From Burkholderia latens (lineage in GTDB: Bacteria > Pseudomonadota > Gammaproteobacteria > Burkholderiales > Burkholderiaceae): a stretch of 62,398 nt of DNA. A model generated the notes under the pieces. That model worked only from the letters and a program-made list of their open reading frames with translations. It was not told the origin of the DNA and ran no database searches. Shown here one piece after another: positions 24,224 to 35,245 of the stretch. Numbering within the stretch: position 1 is the stretch's first letter; every line of letters starts with the position of its first letter. The stretch spans positions 1-62,398 of the forward strand of contig NZ_CABVPL010000047.1 in assembly GCF_902499045.1 (NCBI RefSeq). Direction: 5' to 3'. Position numbers and translations under genes: made by a program.

Positions 24224-25438
24224 CTATCGCGCAGACGCGATAGGGATAACTTCCGCCCCGGCCTTAAGGCGATCGAGGTGATCCGCCCAAACCTGCATCA
24301 TCCGCCTGCGTTCGGGCAGATATTCGGCGTGGACGTAGGCGGCCGTCACTTGATTTCGTTCGGCGTGTGCCATCTGGCGTTCTACAACGTCCCGGCCGAA
24401 GCCGAGTTCACGCAGAGCCGTGGCGGCCAGTCCGCGAAACCCGTGCCCCGTCATTCGCGACTTGTAGCCCATGCGATAGAGCGCGTAGAGCATGGTGTTG
24501 TTCGAAATATGGCTCCGGCCTTGCACGCTATAAAACACGAATCGATGCTGGCCGTTGAGCGCGCGGAGCTGGGCGAGCACGTCGAGCGCTTGCCGCGATA
24601 GCGGCACGATGTGCGGGTCGCGCATCTTCATGCGTTCCGGCGGCACGCGCCATTCTGCGGCGGCTTCGTCAAACTCCGACCATTCCGCACGGATCATTTC
24701 CGTCGTCCGCACGAAGGTCAGCGCCATCAGGCGGAGCGCGAGCCGGGTAACTAGGTCGCCTTGGTAGGCGTCAATGTCGCGCATGAGCTGCGGGATCTCC
24801 GTCGCCTTCACGCGTGCCATGTGCTGTACGCCCGGACCTTTCTTCAAGACCGTCTGCGCGTCGATGTCGGCCGCCGGATTCCTGGAGCATCGCCCGGTCA
24901 TGATTCCGTACTGGAAGACCGCGCGAGAGCGCTGGAGAATCCGCTTCGCAGTCTCGCGCACGCCGCGCGCCTCGACTTCGCGAACGATGCTGAGCATCTG
25001 TGGCGAGTCGATCTCCGCGATCGGGCGAGGGCCGATCTTCGGGAACACGTCGACCTCAAGCGAATTCAGCACCTTCTCCGCGTAGCCGTCGCTCCAGCCC
25101 GGACGCTGGGAGTCGTACCACTCGCGCGCTACCGCTTCGAACGAGTTTGCCGCTGCAATTTCGGCAGCCCGTTTCGCGTCCTTCTTCGCTTCGCCCGGAT
25201 CGACGCCGGCCGCGATCTGTTCGCGGGCCTCGTCGCGCTTCTTCCGTGCCGTCGCGAGCGTGACGGCCGGATAGACGCCGAGGGCGAGCGTCTTCTGCTT
25301 GCCAAGGAAGCGGTAGGACAAGCGCCAGTACTTCGCGCCGTTCGGCTGGACGAGCAAGAACATCCCGTTGCCGTCCGTGAGTTTGTACGGGGCCGCGCTG
25401 GCCTTCGCGTTCCGTACCTGTATGTCGGTGAGAGGCAT
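24224..25438 (-). CDS. Tyrosine integrase, P4 type
   Basis: A 404-residue integrase. The N-terminal DUF4102-like arm-binding domain (MPLTDIQVRNAKASAAPYKL, then DGNGMFLLVQPNGAKYWRLS) precedes the core-binding and catalytic domains. Catalytic residues are Arg244 in TFVRTTEMIRAEW, His332 and Arg335 in MTGHGFRGLAAT, His358, and the nucleophile Tyr in AAYVHAEYLPERRR (Tyr368 or Tyr373). It recombines the tRNA-Arg 3' end with the island site. The ATG at 25438 follows the family start; upstream lie GTTGGTATCTG and TACCAACA repeats that probably bind its arm domain. It is transcribed away from the tRNA. Confidence 0.95.
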   Translation of the reverse strand: MPLTDIQVRNAKASAAPYKLTDGNGMFLLVQPNGAKYWRLSYRFLGKQKTLALGVYPAVTLATARKKRDEAREQIAAGVDPGEAKKDAKRAAEIAAANSFEAVAREWYDSQRPGWSDGYAEKVLNSLEVDVFPKIGPRPIAEIDSPQMLSIVREVEARGVRETAKRILQRSRAVFQYGIMTGRCSRNPAADIDAQTVLKKGPGVQHMARVKATEIPQLMRDIDAYQGDLVTRLALRLMALTFVRTTEMIRAEWSEFDEAAAEWRVPPERMKMRDPHIVPLSRQALDVLAQLRALNGQHRFVFYSVQGRSHISNNTMLYALYRMGYKSRMTGHGFRGLAATALRELGFGRDVVERQMAHAERNQVTAAYVHAEYLPERRRMMQVWADHLDRLKAGAEVIPIASAR

Positions 25439-25440
25439 TG

Positions 25441-25490
25441 TTGGTATCTGTGTTGTTGGTATCTGCTGATACCAACAAAAATACCAACAC
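25441..25490. repeat. Integrase arm-site cluster with right copy of the 23-base repeat
   Basis: Two TTGGTATCTG units (25441-25450, 25456-25465) are followed by the 23-base repeat at 25468-25490 shared with 11335-11357, giving TACCAACA units in both orientations. The cluster lies between the integrase start and the attachment site, as expected for arm-type sites, and overlaps the integrase promoter. Confidence 0.65.
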
Positions 25491-25597
25491 TTTCTCCGGC
25501 TGTCACTGAGCAACCTTGGGTAACGATAGGAGCTAGAGCGCCGCCAGACGGGCTTAAGCGGGGAGTTTCTTGGTGATCTTGGGGAAGGTTTGGGGCA

Positions 25598-25616
25598 TGA
25601 CTGGTCCCCCCGACAG
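25598..25616. other. Right attachment site at the tRNA 3' end
   Basis: TGACTGGTCCCC matches 11269-11280 exactly; the next bases CCGACAG are the tRNA acceptor/T-stem strand. Recombination with the left copy would excise the island and leave the tRNA intact. Confidence 0.7.
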
Positions 25617-25676
25617 GAATCGAACCTGTATCTAGCGCTTAGGAGGCGCTTGTTCTATCCATTGAACTACGGGGAG
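25602..25676 (-). tRNA. tRNA-Arg, anticodon CCT
   Basis: Read on the minus strand, a full cloverleaf is present. The acceptor stem CTCCCCG pairs with CGGGGGG (one G-U). The D stem is GTTC/GAAC, and the anticodon stem AGCGC/GCGCT encloses loop CTCCTAA with anticodon CCT. The T arm is ACAGG-TTCGATT-CCTGT, followed by discriminator A and encoded CCA. It decodes AGG. Its 3' end is the island integration target. Confidence 0.96.
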
Positions 25677-25825
25677 GGCCATGTCCGCGATTTCGCGTGC
25701 TGGAGACGCGAACGGGACGGCAATGTGGACAGCGCGCAGAGTATAGCAAACGCGCGGCGCGTCGGCGGACGGAATGCGCGCCGATGCCTGGTGGCCCGGC
25801 GCGCACCGTCGTCAGAAATACAAGA

Positions 25826-26008
25826 TCAGAAATCGACGACGACGAAATCTTCCTTGCCCACGTCGCACAGCGGGCAGCGCCAGTCGGCGGGAATGTCGGC
25901 GAAACGGGTGCCGGCGGGGATGCCCTCGTCCGGCAGGCCTTCCGCTTCGTTGTAGACCCACCCGCAAATCAGGCAGACCCAGCTCTGGTATTCGGTTACT
26001 TCGCTCAT
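25826..26008 (-). CDS. rubA: Rubredoxin
   Basis: A 60-residue electron carrier. The two iron-binding knuckles are WVCLICGWVYNEAEG and WRCPLCDVGKEDF, with the four cysteines binding one iron. The length is typical for AlkG-type rubredoxins. It passes electrons to oxygenases or oxidases in the cytoplasm; the partner is not in the window. I placed the start at 26008 (MSEVTEYQ) by family length; the longer frame to 26074 lacks support. It is the first chromosomal protein gene right of the tRNA. Confidence 0.93.
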   Translation of the reverse strand: MSEVTEYQSWVCLICGWVYNEAEGLPDEGIPAGTRFADIPADWRCPLCDVGKEDFVVVDF

Positions 26009-26207
26009 GTGGCGCTCAGGATGATGAAAGTCGGTGAAGCCGTCCGCGGCATGACCGGCGGACGAAACGCGCAATGTTACCGGAATTTCGCCGAATATCT
26101 GCGCAACGTCGTTTTAAACGTACGCATCGCGAACAACGGCCGTCATCGCGCGGGCCGGGCATGCAGTGTATGCTTCGTGAGCCTTTCAATCAGAAGGAGA
26201 AAAAACG

Positions 26208-26612
26208 ATGCTCAACAACAAGTGGATCGCGGGCGCGGTTTGTGTCGCGGCGCTGGCCGTGTCGACGCTCGCGCGTGCCGAGGCGCGCGTGTTCTTCGTC
26301 GAGCCGCAGGACGGCGCGACGGTCTCGAGTCCGGTGCATGTGAAATTCGGCCTCGACGGAATGGCGCTGAAGCCGGCTGGCGACATGACGCCGGACACCG
26401 GCCACCATCACCTGCTGATCGACGGCAAGCCGGTGCCGAAGGGCGACGTGATCCCGGCATCCGAACACTCGCTGCACTTCGGCAAAGCCCAGACCGAGAC
26501 CGACGTGAAGCTGCCGCCCGGCCAGCACACGCTGACGCTTCAGCTCGGCGACGGCGCACACCGGTCGTACGGCCCCGAGCTGAGCTCGACGATCACGGTC
26601 AACGTGAAGTAA
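26208..26612 (+). CDS. Exported DUF4399-type protein
   Basis: A 134-residue periplasmic protein. The signal peptide (MLNNKWIAGAVCVAALAVST, cut after ARA) is followed by a beta-rich domain with VFFVEPQDGATVSSPVHVKF, the His-rich DTGHHHLLIDG and LPPGQHTLTLQLGDGAHRSY, the known pattern of DUF4399. The triple histidine suggests metal binding, unproven. AAGGAGAAAA gives a strong ribosome site. Single-gene unit, followed by uup in the same direction. Confidence 0.88.
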   Translation: MLNNKWIAGAVCVAALAVSTLARAEARVFFVEPQDGATVSSPVHVKFGLDGMALKPAGDMTPDTGHHHLLIDGKPVPKGDVIPASEHSLHFGKAQTETDVKLPPGQHTLTLQLGDGAHRSYGPELSSTITVNVK

Positions 26613-26849
26613 GCGCCGCTCCTGTCGCAGGCGCCCGGCCGGAAGCAACGGCCGGACGCCTGCCGCCGGCCCGCGCGACACGACGCGCGCGACGCCGGCG
26701 CCCGCTGCGGCATGCGCGCCGCCGCACGGCCGGGCACGAATCCGGCACAAAAACAGCCGCGCACCGGCCTAGTCCATCCGGCCAGCCCGGCGCAGGCGTC
26801 CGCCACCGGTACAATGGGCGCTTCCGATTTCTCTCTTCGCCGTCTTCCC

Positions 26850-28799
<1,950 letters not shown>

Positions 28800-29029
28800 C
28801 GCACGGCGCCGGGCGCGCACGCCGGCACGCCGCGCGGCCGCCCGTGCGGCGGGCGGTACGGTTCGACGATCCCGGCGATTGACCGATTCAGCGATCTTGC
28901 GATGGCGCGCCACGCGGAACCAGTAAAATACCGCGCGTCCCGGGCCGCGCTGCGCACGCCGCGCGCCCGCTTTCGGAGCAGTTCGAGCACACCGTTGTTT
29001 CGATTCGCCTTTTTACGGAACTCAACGTT

Positions 29030-29064
29030 TTGTCCACGACGTTATCCACACGAGATGTGGACAA
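29030..29064. promoter_or_regulatory. Cluster of three DnaA-box-like sequences before parE
   Basis: TTGTCCACG (29030-29038), a perfect TTATCCACA (29042-29050) and TGTGGACAA (29056-29064, inverted) lie 31-65 bases before the parE ATG. This is enough to suggest binding by DnaA, perhaps tuning parE expression to replication. The rest of the 295-base gap from 28800 shows nothing clear. Confidence 0.45.
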
Positions 29065-29094
29065 CGTCCCGATGAATGACGAAATTCAGCGCCT

Positions 29095-31077
29095 ATGTCA
29101 ACGAAGAAGCCCAGCGCGGCCTATAGCGAAGCATCGATCAAGGTGCTCAAGGGTCTCGAGCCGGTCAAGCAGCGGCCCGGCATGTACACCCGTACGGAAA
29201 ACCCGCTGCACATCATTCAGGAAGTCATCGACAACGCGTCGGACGAGGCGCTCGGCGGCCACGGCAAGCAGATCACGGTCACGCTGCACGCCGATCACTC
29301 GGTGTCGGTGGAGGACGACGGCCGCGGCATTCCGTTCGGGATGCACCCGGAGGAACGCGTGCCGGTCGTCGAGATCGTGTTCACGCGCCTGCACGCGGGC
29401 GGCAAGTTCGACAAGGCGGCCGGCGGCGCGTACACGTTCTCGGGCGGCCTGCACGGCGTCGGCGTGTCGGTGACGAACGCACTCGCGACGCGTCTCGACG
29501 TGACGGTCTGGCGCGACGGCAAGATCGCCGAGCTCGGCTTTGCCGACGGCGACGTCGTGAAGCCGCTGTCGACGCAAGCGGCGGGCCGCGGCGACAAGAA
29601 GTCCGGCACGCGCGTACAGGTGTGGCCGAACCCGAAATACTTCGATTCGCCGAACCTGCCGCTCGGCGAACTGCAGCGGCTGCTGCGCTCGAAGGCCGTG
29701 CTGCTGCCGGGCGTCGAGGTCGTGCTCGTCAACGAGAAGACGGGCGAGCGCCAAACATGGAAATACGACGACGGCCTGCGCGGCTATCTGCTCGACGAGA
29801 TGAACGGCAGCGAGCTGTTGATCCCGCTGTTCGAAGGCGAGCGCTTCGCCGATGCACGCTCGGCGGACGAAACCTTCGCCGAAGGCGAGGGCGCGTCGTG
29901 GGTCGTCGCATGGAGCGAGGAAGGTTCGCTCGTGCGCGAGTCGTACGTGAACCTGATTCCGACGCCGGCCGGCGGCACGCACGAGTCGGGGCTGCGCGAC
30001 GGTCTCTACCAGGCGGTGAAGAGCTTCGTCGAACTGCACAACCTGCAGCCGAAGGGCGTGAAGCTGCTGGCGGAAGACGTGTTCGCGCGCGTGTCGTTCG
30101 TGCTGTCCGCGAAGGTGCTCGATCCGCAGTTCCAGGGGCAGATCAAGGAACGCCTGAACAGCCGCGACGCGGTGAAGCTCGTGTCGTCGTTCTCGCGTCC
30201 CGCGCTCGAACTGTGGCTGAACCAGCACGTCGAGCACGGCAAGAAGCTCGCGGAACTCGTGATCAAGCAGGCGCAGGCGCGCACGCGCGCGGGCCAGAAG
30301 GTCGAGAAGCGCAAGAGCTCGGGCGTCGCGGTGCTGCCCGGCAAGCTGACCGACTGCGAGACGGAAGATATCGCGCGCAACGAACTGTTCCTCGTCGAGG
30401 GCGACTCGGCGGGCGGCTCCGCGAAGATGGGCCGCGACAAGGAATACCAGGCGATCCTGCCGCTGCGCGGCAAGGTGCTGAACACGTGGGAAACCGAGCG
30501 CGATCGCCTGTTCGCGAACAACGAGGTGCACGACATCTCGGTCGCGATCGGCGTCGATCCGCACAGCCCCGACGACACCGTCGACCTGTCGAACCTGCGC
30601 TACGGCAAGATCTGCATCCTGTCGGACGCGGACGTCGACGGCTCGCACATCCAGGTGCTGCTGCTCACGCTGTTCTTCAAGCATTTCCCGCAGCTGATCG
30701 AGCGCGGCCACGTGTACGTCGCGCGCCCGCCGCTGTTTCGCGTCGACGCGCCCGCGCGCGGCAAGAAGCCCGCGCAGAAGCTCTATGCGCTCGACGAAGG
30801 CGAGCTCGAGGCGACGCTCGACAAGCTGCGCAAGGACGGCGTGCGTGAAACGCAGTGGAGCATCAGCCGCTTCAAGGGCCTCGGCGAAATGAGCGCCGAG
30901 CAGCTGTGGGACACGACGATGAACCCCGACACGCGCCGCCTGATGCCGGTCAAGCTCGGCGAGCTCGACTACGAGGCGACGGTCGCGCGGATGACGATGC
31001 TGATGGGCAAGGGCGAGGCAGCCGCGCGGCGCGGCTGGCTCGAGGAAAAGGGCAACGACGTCGAAGCCGATATCTAA
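29095..31077 (+). CDS. parE: DNA topoisomerase IV subunit B
   Basis: A 660-residue GHKL ATPase/Toprim subunit. Visible are VIDNASDEALGG (ATP site), DDGRGIPFGMHPEE, GGLHGVGVSVTNAL, the Toprim ELFLVEGDSAGGSAKMGRD with the EGDSA motif, and SDADVDGSH with the metal-binding aspartates. With ParC it decatenates daughter chromosomes. Length is normal for ParE and shorter than GyrB. The ATG at 29095 has a weak ribosome site; a tiny frame (MWTTSR) begins at 29055. Followed by parC after 69 bases. Confidence 0.96.
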   Translation: MSTKKPSAAYSEASIKVLKGLEPVKQRPGMYTRTENPLHIIQEVIDNASDEALGGHGKQITVTLHADHSVSVEDDGRGIPFGMHPEERVPVVEIVFTRLHAGGKFDKAAGGAYTFSGGLHGVGVSVTNALATRLDVTVWRDGKIAELGFADGDVVKPLSTQAAGRGDKKSGTRVQVWPNPKYFDSPNLPLGELQRLLRSKAVLLPGVEVVLVNEKTGERQTWKYDDGLRGYLLDEMNGSELLIPLFEGERFADARSADETFAEGEGASWVVAWSEEGSLVRESYVNLIPTPAGGTHESGLRDGLYQAVKSFVELHNLQPKGVKLLAEDVFARVSFVLSAKVLDPQFQGQIKERLNSRDAVKLVSSFSRPALELWLNQHVEHGKKLAELVIKQAQARTRAGQKVEKRKSSGVAVLPGKLTDCETEDIARNELFLVEGDSAGGSAKMGRDKEYQAILPLRGKVLNTWETERDRLFANNEVHDISVAIGVDPHSPDDTVDLSNLRYGKICILSDADVDGSHIQVLLLTLFFKHFPQLIERGHVYVARPPLFRVDAPARGKKPAQKLYALDEGELEATLDKLRKDGVRETQWSISRFKGLGEMSAEQLWDTTMNPDTRRLMPVKLGELDYEATVARMTMLMGKGEAAARRGWLEEKGNDVEADI

Positions 31078-31146
31078 GCCGGGAATCCGCGCGGCCGGGC
31101 ATCGCGCCCGGCGCGGCCTCATGTCAGTTACGAATACGGAATACAG

Positions 31147-33468
31147 ATGGACGACAACACTTCCGATCTCTTCGCCGGCTCCGATGCACCGGACACCGAT
31201 GCGCTGACGCTCGGCAACTACGCGGAGCAGGCGTACCTCAGCTACGCGGTCAGCGTCGTGAAGAGCCGCGCGCTGCCCGACGTGTGCGACGGCCAGAAGC
31301 CGGTGCAGCGGCGGATCCTGTTCGCGATGAACGAAATGGGCCTCGGCCCCGACGCGAAGCCGGTGAAATCGGCGCGCGTGGTCGGCGACGTGCTCGGTAA
31401 ATATCACCCGCATGGCGACCAGTCGGCGTACGACGCGCTCGTGCGTCTCGCGCAGGACTTCTCGCTGCGCTACCCGCTGATCGACGGGCAGGGCAACTTC
31501 GGCTCGCGCGACGGCGACGGCGCGGCGGCGATGCGATACACAGAAGCGCGGCTCACGCCGATCTCGAAGCTGCTGCTCGACGAGATCGACCAGGGCACGG
31601 TCGACTTCATGCCGAACTACGACGGCTCGTTCGAGGAGCCGAAGACGCTGCCGAGCCGCATGCCGTTCGTGCTGCTGAACGGCGCGTCGGGCATCGCGGT
31701 CGGCCTCGCCACCGAAATCCCGTCGCACAACCTGCGCGAGGTCGCGGCGGCGGCGGTCGCGTTGATCCGCAATCCGAAGCTGTCGCACGCGGAGCTGATG
31801 AACCTGATTCCGGGCCCGGACTTCCCGGGCGGCGGCCAGATCATCTCGAGCGACACCGAGATCGCGGCGGCGTATGAGAGCGGCCGCGGCAGCCTGAAGG
31901 TGCGAGCGCGCTGGAAGATCGAGGATCTCGCGCGCGGCCAGTGGCAACTGGTCGTCACCGAGCTGCCGCCGAACACGTCGGGCCAGAAGGTGCTCGAGGA
32001 AATCGAGGAGCTGACCAACCCGAAGCTCAAGCTCGGCAAGAAGACGCTGACGCCCGAGCAGCTGAACACGAAGAAGGCGATGCTCGACCTGCTCGACGCG
32101 GTGCGCGACGAGTCGGGCAAGGAAGCGGCGGTGCGGCTCGTGTTCGAGCCGAAGTCGCGCACGATCGACCAGACGGAATTCGTGAACACGCTGCTCGCGT
32201 ACACGAGCCTCGAATCGAACGCGACGCTGAACCTCGTGATGATCGGCGCCGACGGCCGGCCGGGCCAGAAGGGGCTGCTGACGATCCTCGACGAATGGGT
32301 GAAGTACCGCCAGCTGACGATGACGCGCCGCTGCCGCCATCGTCTCGCGAAGGTCGACGACCGGATCCACATCCTCGAAGGGCGGATGATCGTCTTCCTG
32401 AACATCGACGAGGTGATCCGCATCATCCGCGAGTCGGACGAGCCGAAGGCCGCGCTGATGAGCGCGTTCGGCCTCACTGACCGCCAGGCCGAAGACATCC
32501 TCGAAATCCGGCTGCGCCAGCTCGCGCGGCTCGAGAAGATCAAGATCGAGAAGGAACTGGAGGCGCTGCGCGACGAGAAGGCGAAGCTCGAGGAACTGCT
32601 CGCGAACGAAAGCGCGATGAAGCGGCTGATGATCAAGGAGATCGAGGCCGACGCGAAGCAGTACGGCGACGATCGCCGCACGCTGATCCAGCAGGAAAAG
32701 CGCGCGACGTTCGAGGCGAAGGTCGTCGACGAGCCGGTCACGGTCGTCGTGTCGCAGAAGGGCTGGGTGCGCGCGCTGAAGGGCCACGGGCTCGACCCGG
32801 CCGGCTTCTCGTTCAAGGCCGGCGACAGCCTGTACGCGGCGTTCCAGTGCCGCACGCCCGATCGGCTGATCGCGTGGGGCAGCAGCGGGCGCGTGTATTC
32901 GGTCGACGTGTCGGTGCTGCCGGGCGGGCGCGGCGACGGCGTGCCGGTCACGTCGCTGATCGAGCTCGAATCGGGCTCGCACCTGATGCACTACTACGCG
33001 GCGCCGGCCGATCAGCAACTGTTGCTCGCGTCGAGCAACGGCTTCGGTTTCCTCGCGAAGGTCGGCGACATGGTGAGCCGCGTGAAGGCCGGCAAGTCGT
33101 TCATGACGATCGATGCTGGCGCGGTGCCGCTCGCGCCGATGCCGGTGCTGCCGAACGCGACGCAGGTTGCGTGTCTGTCGAGCGGCGGCCGTCTGCTGGT
33201 GTTCGGGATGGACGAGATGAAGACGCTGTCCGGCGGCGGCCGCGGCGTGATCCTGATGGCGCTCGACGACAAGGAAACGCTCGTGCAGGCGCTCGCGATC
33301 GATCCGGCCGGCGTCGTGCTGATCGGCACGGGTCGCGGCGGCAAGGTGCAGGACGAAACGCTGTCGTACGCGGGGCTCGCGCCGCACATCGGCAAGCGTG
33401 CGCGCAAGGGCCGCGCGCCGGACACGAAGCTGAAGGTCGTCACCGAGTTGCGTCCGCTGCTCGGCTGA
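31147..33468 (+). CDS. parC: DNA topoisomerase IV subunit A
   Basis: A 773-residue cutting subunit. The active-site tyrosine lies in [14 protein letters not shown] (about residue 130). The quinolone-interaction region reads [13 protein letters not shown]; Gln stands where E. coli ParC has Ser80, and the acidic residue is Asp. A long helical tower (about 330-510) and the C-terminal beta-pinwheel blades follow. It pairs with ParE to unlink chromosomes. It lies 69 bases after parE, most likely in one operon, and ends before a hairpin at 33500. Confidence 0.96.
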   Translation: MDDNTSDLFAGSDAPDTDALTLGNYAEQAYLSYAVSVVKSRALPDVCDGQKPVQRRILFAMNEMGLGPDAKPVKSARVVGDVLGKYHPHGDQSAYDALVRLAQDFSLRYPLIDGQGNFGSRDGDGAAAMRYTEARLTPISKLLLDEIDQGTVDFMPNYDGSFEEPKTLPSRMPFVLLNGASGIAVGLATEIPSHNLREVAAAAVALIRNPKLSHAELMNLIPGPDFPGGGQIISSDTEIAAAYESGRGSLKVRARWKIEDLARGQWQLVVTELPPNTSGQKVLEEIEELTNPKLKLGKKTLTPEQLNTKKAMLDLLDAVRDESGKEAAVRLVFEPKSRTIDQTEFVNTLLAYTSLESNATLNLVMIGADGRPGQKGLLTILDEWVKYRQLTMTRRCRHRLAKVDDRIHILEGRMIVFLNIDEVIRIIRESDEPKAALMSAFGLTDRQAEDILEIRLRQLARLEKIKIEKELEALRDEKAKLEELLANESAMKRLMIKEIEADAKQYGDDRRTLIQQEKRATFEAKVVDEPVTVVVSQKGWVRALKGHGLDPAGFSFKAGDSLYAAFQCRTPDRLIAWGSSGRVYSVDVSVLPGGRGDGVPVTSLIELESGSHLMHYYAAPADQQLLLASSNGFGFLAKVGDMVSRVKAGKSFMTIDAGAVPLAPMPVLPNATQVACLSSGGRLLVFGMDEMKTLSGGGRGVILMALDDKETLVQALAIDPAGVVLIGTGRGGKVQDETLSYAGLAPHIGKRARKGRAPDTKLKVVTELRPLLG

Positions 33469-33499
33469 CGCCGCATCCGGCCGCCGGTTCGGCCGGCAT

Positions 33500-33546
33500 C
33501 GAAGGCCGCGCGTCCGCTTCGGCGGGTGTGCGGCCTTCGTCATTTG
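33500..33546 (+). terminator. Probable terminator after parC
   Basis: CGAAGGCCGC (33500-33509) pairs perfectly with GCGGCCTTCG (33530-33539), with a 20-base GC-rich loop, then TCATTTG. The T-run is short, so efficiency is uncertain. Confidence 0.5.
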
Positions 33547-33714
33547 CGCGGCGCATGCAGGTAAGCGAGGGTGGCGCCGTCGTGCGGAACTTGCAAAATA
33601 TTGTGAAATGCTGCCGGGTGCCTGAACCGGGCGGCAGCGGGCCGGTCGAACGTCGCTCGAGACCGCGGATGACGCGGCTGATCGTTGCACTCAACCCATA
33701 ACAGGATTGCCGCC

Positions 33715-34173
33715 ATGTCCCACGCTGTTGCCGTCGCGCTGTTTCTTCATCTGCTGGCCGTCGCCGTGTGGGTGGGCGGGATGGTCTTCGCGAACTTCTG
33801 TCTGCGTCCGGCGCTGTCGGATCTGACGCCGCAGCTTCGCCTGCCGCTGATCGAGGGCGTGTTCGGCCGCTTCTTCAACTGGGTGTCGGGCTCGGTGATC
33901 GTGATCCTGCTGTCCGGCGGGTTCCTGCTCACCGCGTTCGGCGGCGCGCACGCAACGTGGTCGCTGCATGCGATGGCGGGGCTCGGCGTCGTGATGATGC
34001 TGATCTTCGGCCATATCCGCTTCGCGCTGTTCCCGCGCATCCGTCGCGCGGTGCAGGCGCAGAACTGGCCGGACGGCGCGCGTGCGGTGAACGCGGTGCG
34101 CTTGCTCGTTGTCGTCAATCTCGTGCTCGGCGTCGTGACGATCGGCGCGGCTGTGCTGTCGCGCGGCTTCTGA
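33715..34173 (+). CDS. CopD-like four-helix membrane protein
   Basis: A 152-residue integral membrane protein with four hydrophobic segments. The start LFLHLLAVAVWVGGMVFANF with conserved His and Trp, and the later GHIRFALFPRIRRAV, are typical of the CopD/YqaA-like family that can bind heme or copper. Its role is unknown. The ATG at 33715 suits the family. It is followed by a convergent LysR gene. Confidence 0.82.
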   Translation: MSHAVAVALFLHLLAVAVWVGGMVFANFCLRPALSDLTPQLRLPLIEGVFGRFFNWVSGSVIVILLSGGFLLTAFGGAHATWSLHAMAGLGVVMMLIFGHIRFALFPRIRRAVQAQNWPDGARAVNAVRLLVVVNLVLGVVTIGAAVLSRGF

Positions 34174-34234
34174 GCGCCGATTTGCGCTGACGGCGCGATG
34201 CCGTTCGGCGCCCGTGACCGGCGCCGCCGCGCCG

Positions 34235-35119
34235 CTACGCGGCCAGCATCGCGTCGAGCAGCCACGCGCCGGCCGGACCGAGCGGCCGGTTGCGCGACCA
34301 CACCGCGTCGACACGCACGCGGCGCGGCCAGCCGCGCGAGCGCAGTTCGCACAGGCGATCGCGCGCGAAGTGCTCGACCATCCAGCGCGGCAACTCGGCC
34401 CAGCCGAATCCCAGCACCGCCATCTCCAGCAGCATCAGATAGCTCGGCGCGAGCCAGCGCTGCGTGCCGACGACGATCCGGTCGTCGGCGCCCTGGTTCT
34501 CCGGCTTCACGTACGTAATCAGACGCAGCTCGCGCGCGTCGCGCAGCGCGGCATGCGGGACTTCCGCGTCGCCGTATTTGGCCAGCGCGTGCGTGCGTCC
34601 GACGAACAGGCCGATCTCCGATTCCTCCGCGACCGTCGCCGCGCCGATATCGGGCGGGTAGGCCGCGCGCGCTGCCATCAGCCCGAGCTGCGCGCGGCCC
34701 TGCTGGATCAGATCGAGCACGTCCTCGTGCTCGGCGATCTGACATTCGAGTTCGAGCGCCGGAAAGCGCTGCTCGAGCGCCATCAACGTTTCCTCGTAAC
34801 GCTTCGACTGATACGTATCGGACACGACGAGCGTCAGCCGCGCTTCCTCGCCGTGCGCGAGCCGGGCGGCCGTGCGGTCGATCGCGGCGCCGGCCTCCAG
34901 CGCGCGCTGCACCTGCGGCAGCAGCGCGCGGCCGGCATCGGTGAGCGTCGGCGAGCGCGTCGACCGGTCGAACAACTGCACGCCGAGATCGATCTCGAGG
35001 TTCGCGATCGCCTCGGACACCGTCGACTGGCGCTTGCCGAGCTTGCGCGCGGCGGCCGTGAACGAGCCGAGCAGCGCGGCTTCGGCGAACGCGACCAGCG
35101 CTTCGGGGGCATGGCGCAT
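34235..35119 (-). CDS. LysR-type regulator, probably of the divergent PACE gene
   Basis: A 294-residue regulator. The N-terminal helix-turn-helix reads FAEAALLGSFTAAARKLGKR then STVSEAIANLEIDLGVQLFD. The effector domain follows (about 90-290). It is divergent from the PACE efflux gene with 126 bases between, which hold a T-N11-A palindrome. LysR partners such as AceR control PACE exporters in other bacteria, so that role is a fair inference. The start is ATG 35119; a GTG at 35128 is less likely. Confidence 0.9.
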   Translation of the reverse strand: MRHAPEALVAFAEAALLGSFTAAARKLGKRQSTVSEAIANLEIDLGVQLFDRSTRSPTLTDAGRALLPQVQRALEAGAAIDRTAARLAHGEEARLTLVVSDTYQSKRYEETLMALEQRFPALELECQIAEHEDVLDLIQQGRAQLGLMAARAAYPPDIGAATVAEESEIGLFVGRTHALAKYGDAEVPHAALRDARELRLITYVKPENQGADDRIVVGTQRWLAPSYLMLLEMAVLGFGWAELPRWMVEHFARDRLCELRSRGWPRRVRVDAVWSRNRPLGPAGAWLLDAMLAA

Positions 35120-35141
35120 GCAGTGCACCTCACGGCGTTAT

Positions 35142-35156
35142 ATCGGTAAAACCGAT
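35142..35156. promoter_or_regulatory. LysR operator ATCGGT-AAA-ACCGAT
   Basis: A perfect 6+3+6 inverted repeat. T35143 and A35155 are separated by 11 bases, the exact T-N11-A pattern of LysR recognition sites. It sits between the divergent regulator and PACE genes, about 90 bases before the latter. Confidence 0.7.
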
Positions 35157-35245
35157 GATATCAAACTGGATTGGCGCGGTTACGCCGATCAGAATGCATG
35201 CCATGGGTCGCGCAAACCGCGACCGGCAATGAATCGGAGGGAACG

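Larger units (their letters stand above)
11269..25609. mobile_element. P4-like satellite/integrative island in tRNA-Arg(CCT)
   Basis: The element is bounded by a 12-base direct repeat TGACTGGTCCCC (11269-11280 and 25598-25609), whose right copy overlaps the 3' end of tRNA-Arg. A 23-base perfect repeat lies inside each end (11335-11357, 25468-25490). The tyrosine integrase is adjacent to the tRNA. Inside are an AlpA regulator, several small coupled genes, a large PriCT-2/Toprim/DUF927 replication protein, two six-copy repeat clusters, a serine recombinase, and lower-GC cargo genes with nuclease and HEPN features. No structural phage genes or conjugation genes are seen. The excised circle would be about 14.3 kb. 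Satellite behaviour is inferred from the parts, not shown. Confidence 0.85.

Noticed and set aside
26620-26710. GC-rich hairpin after the DUF4399 gene
   Set aside because: Arms around GGCCGGAAGCAACGGCC pair, but no T-tract follows and the surrounding GC makes it weak evidence.
29098-33690. 1530-codon minus-strand open frame opposite parE and parC
   Set aside because: This is an antisense shadow caused by high GC and the codon bias of parE/parC; the product is Arg/Ala/His-rich without domains.
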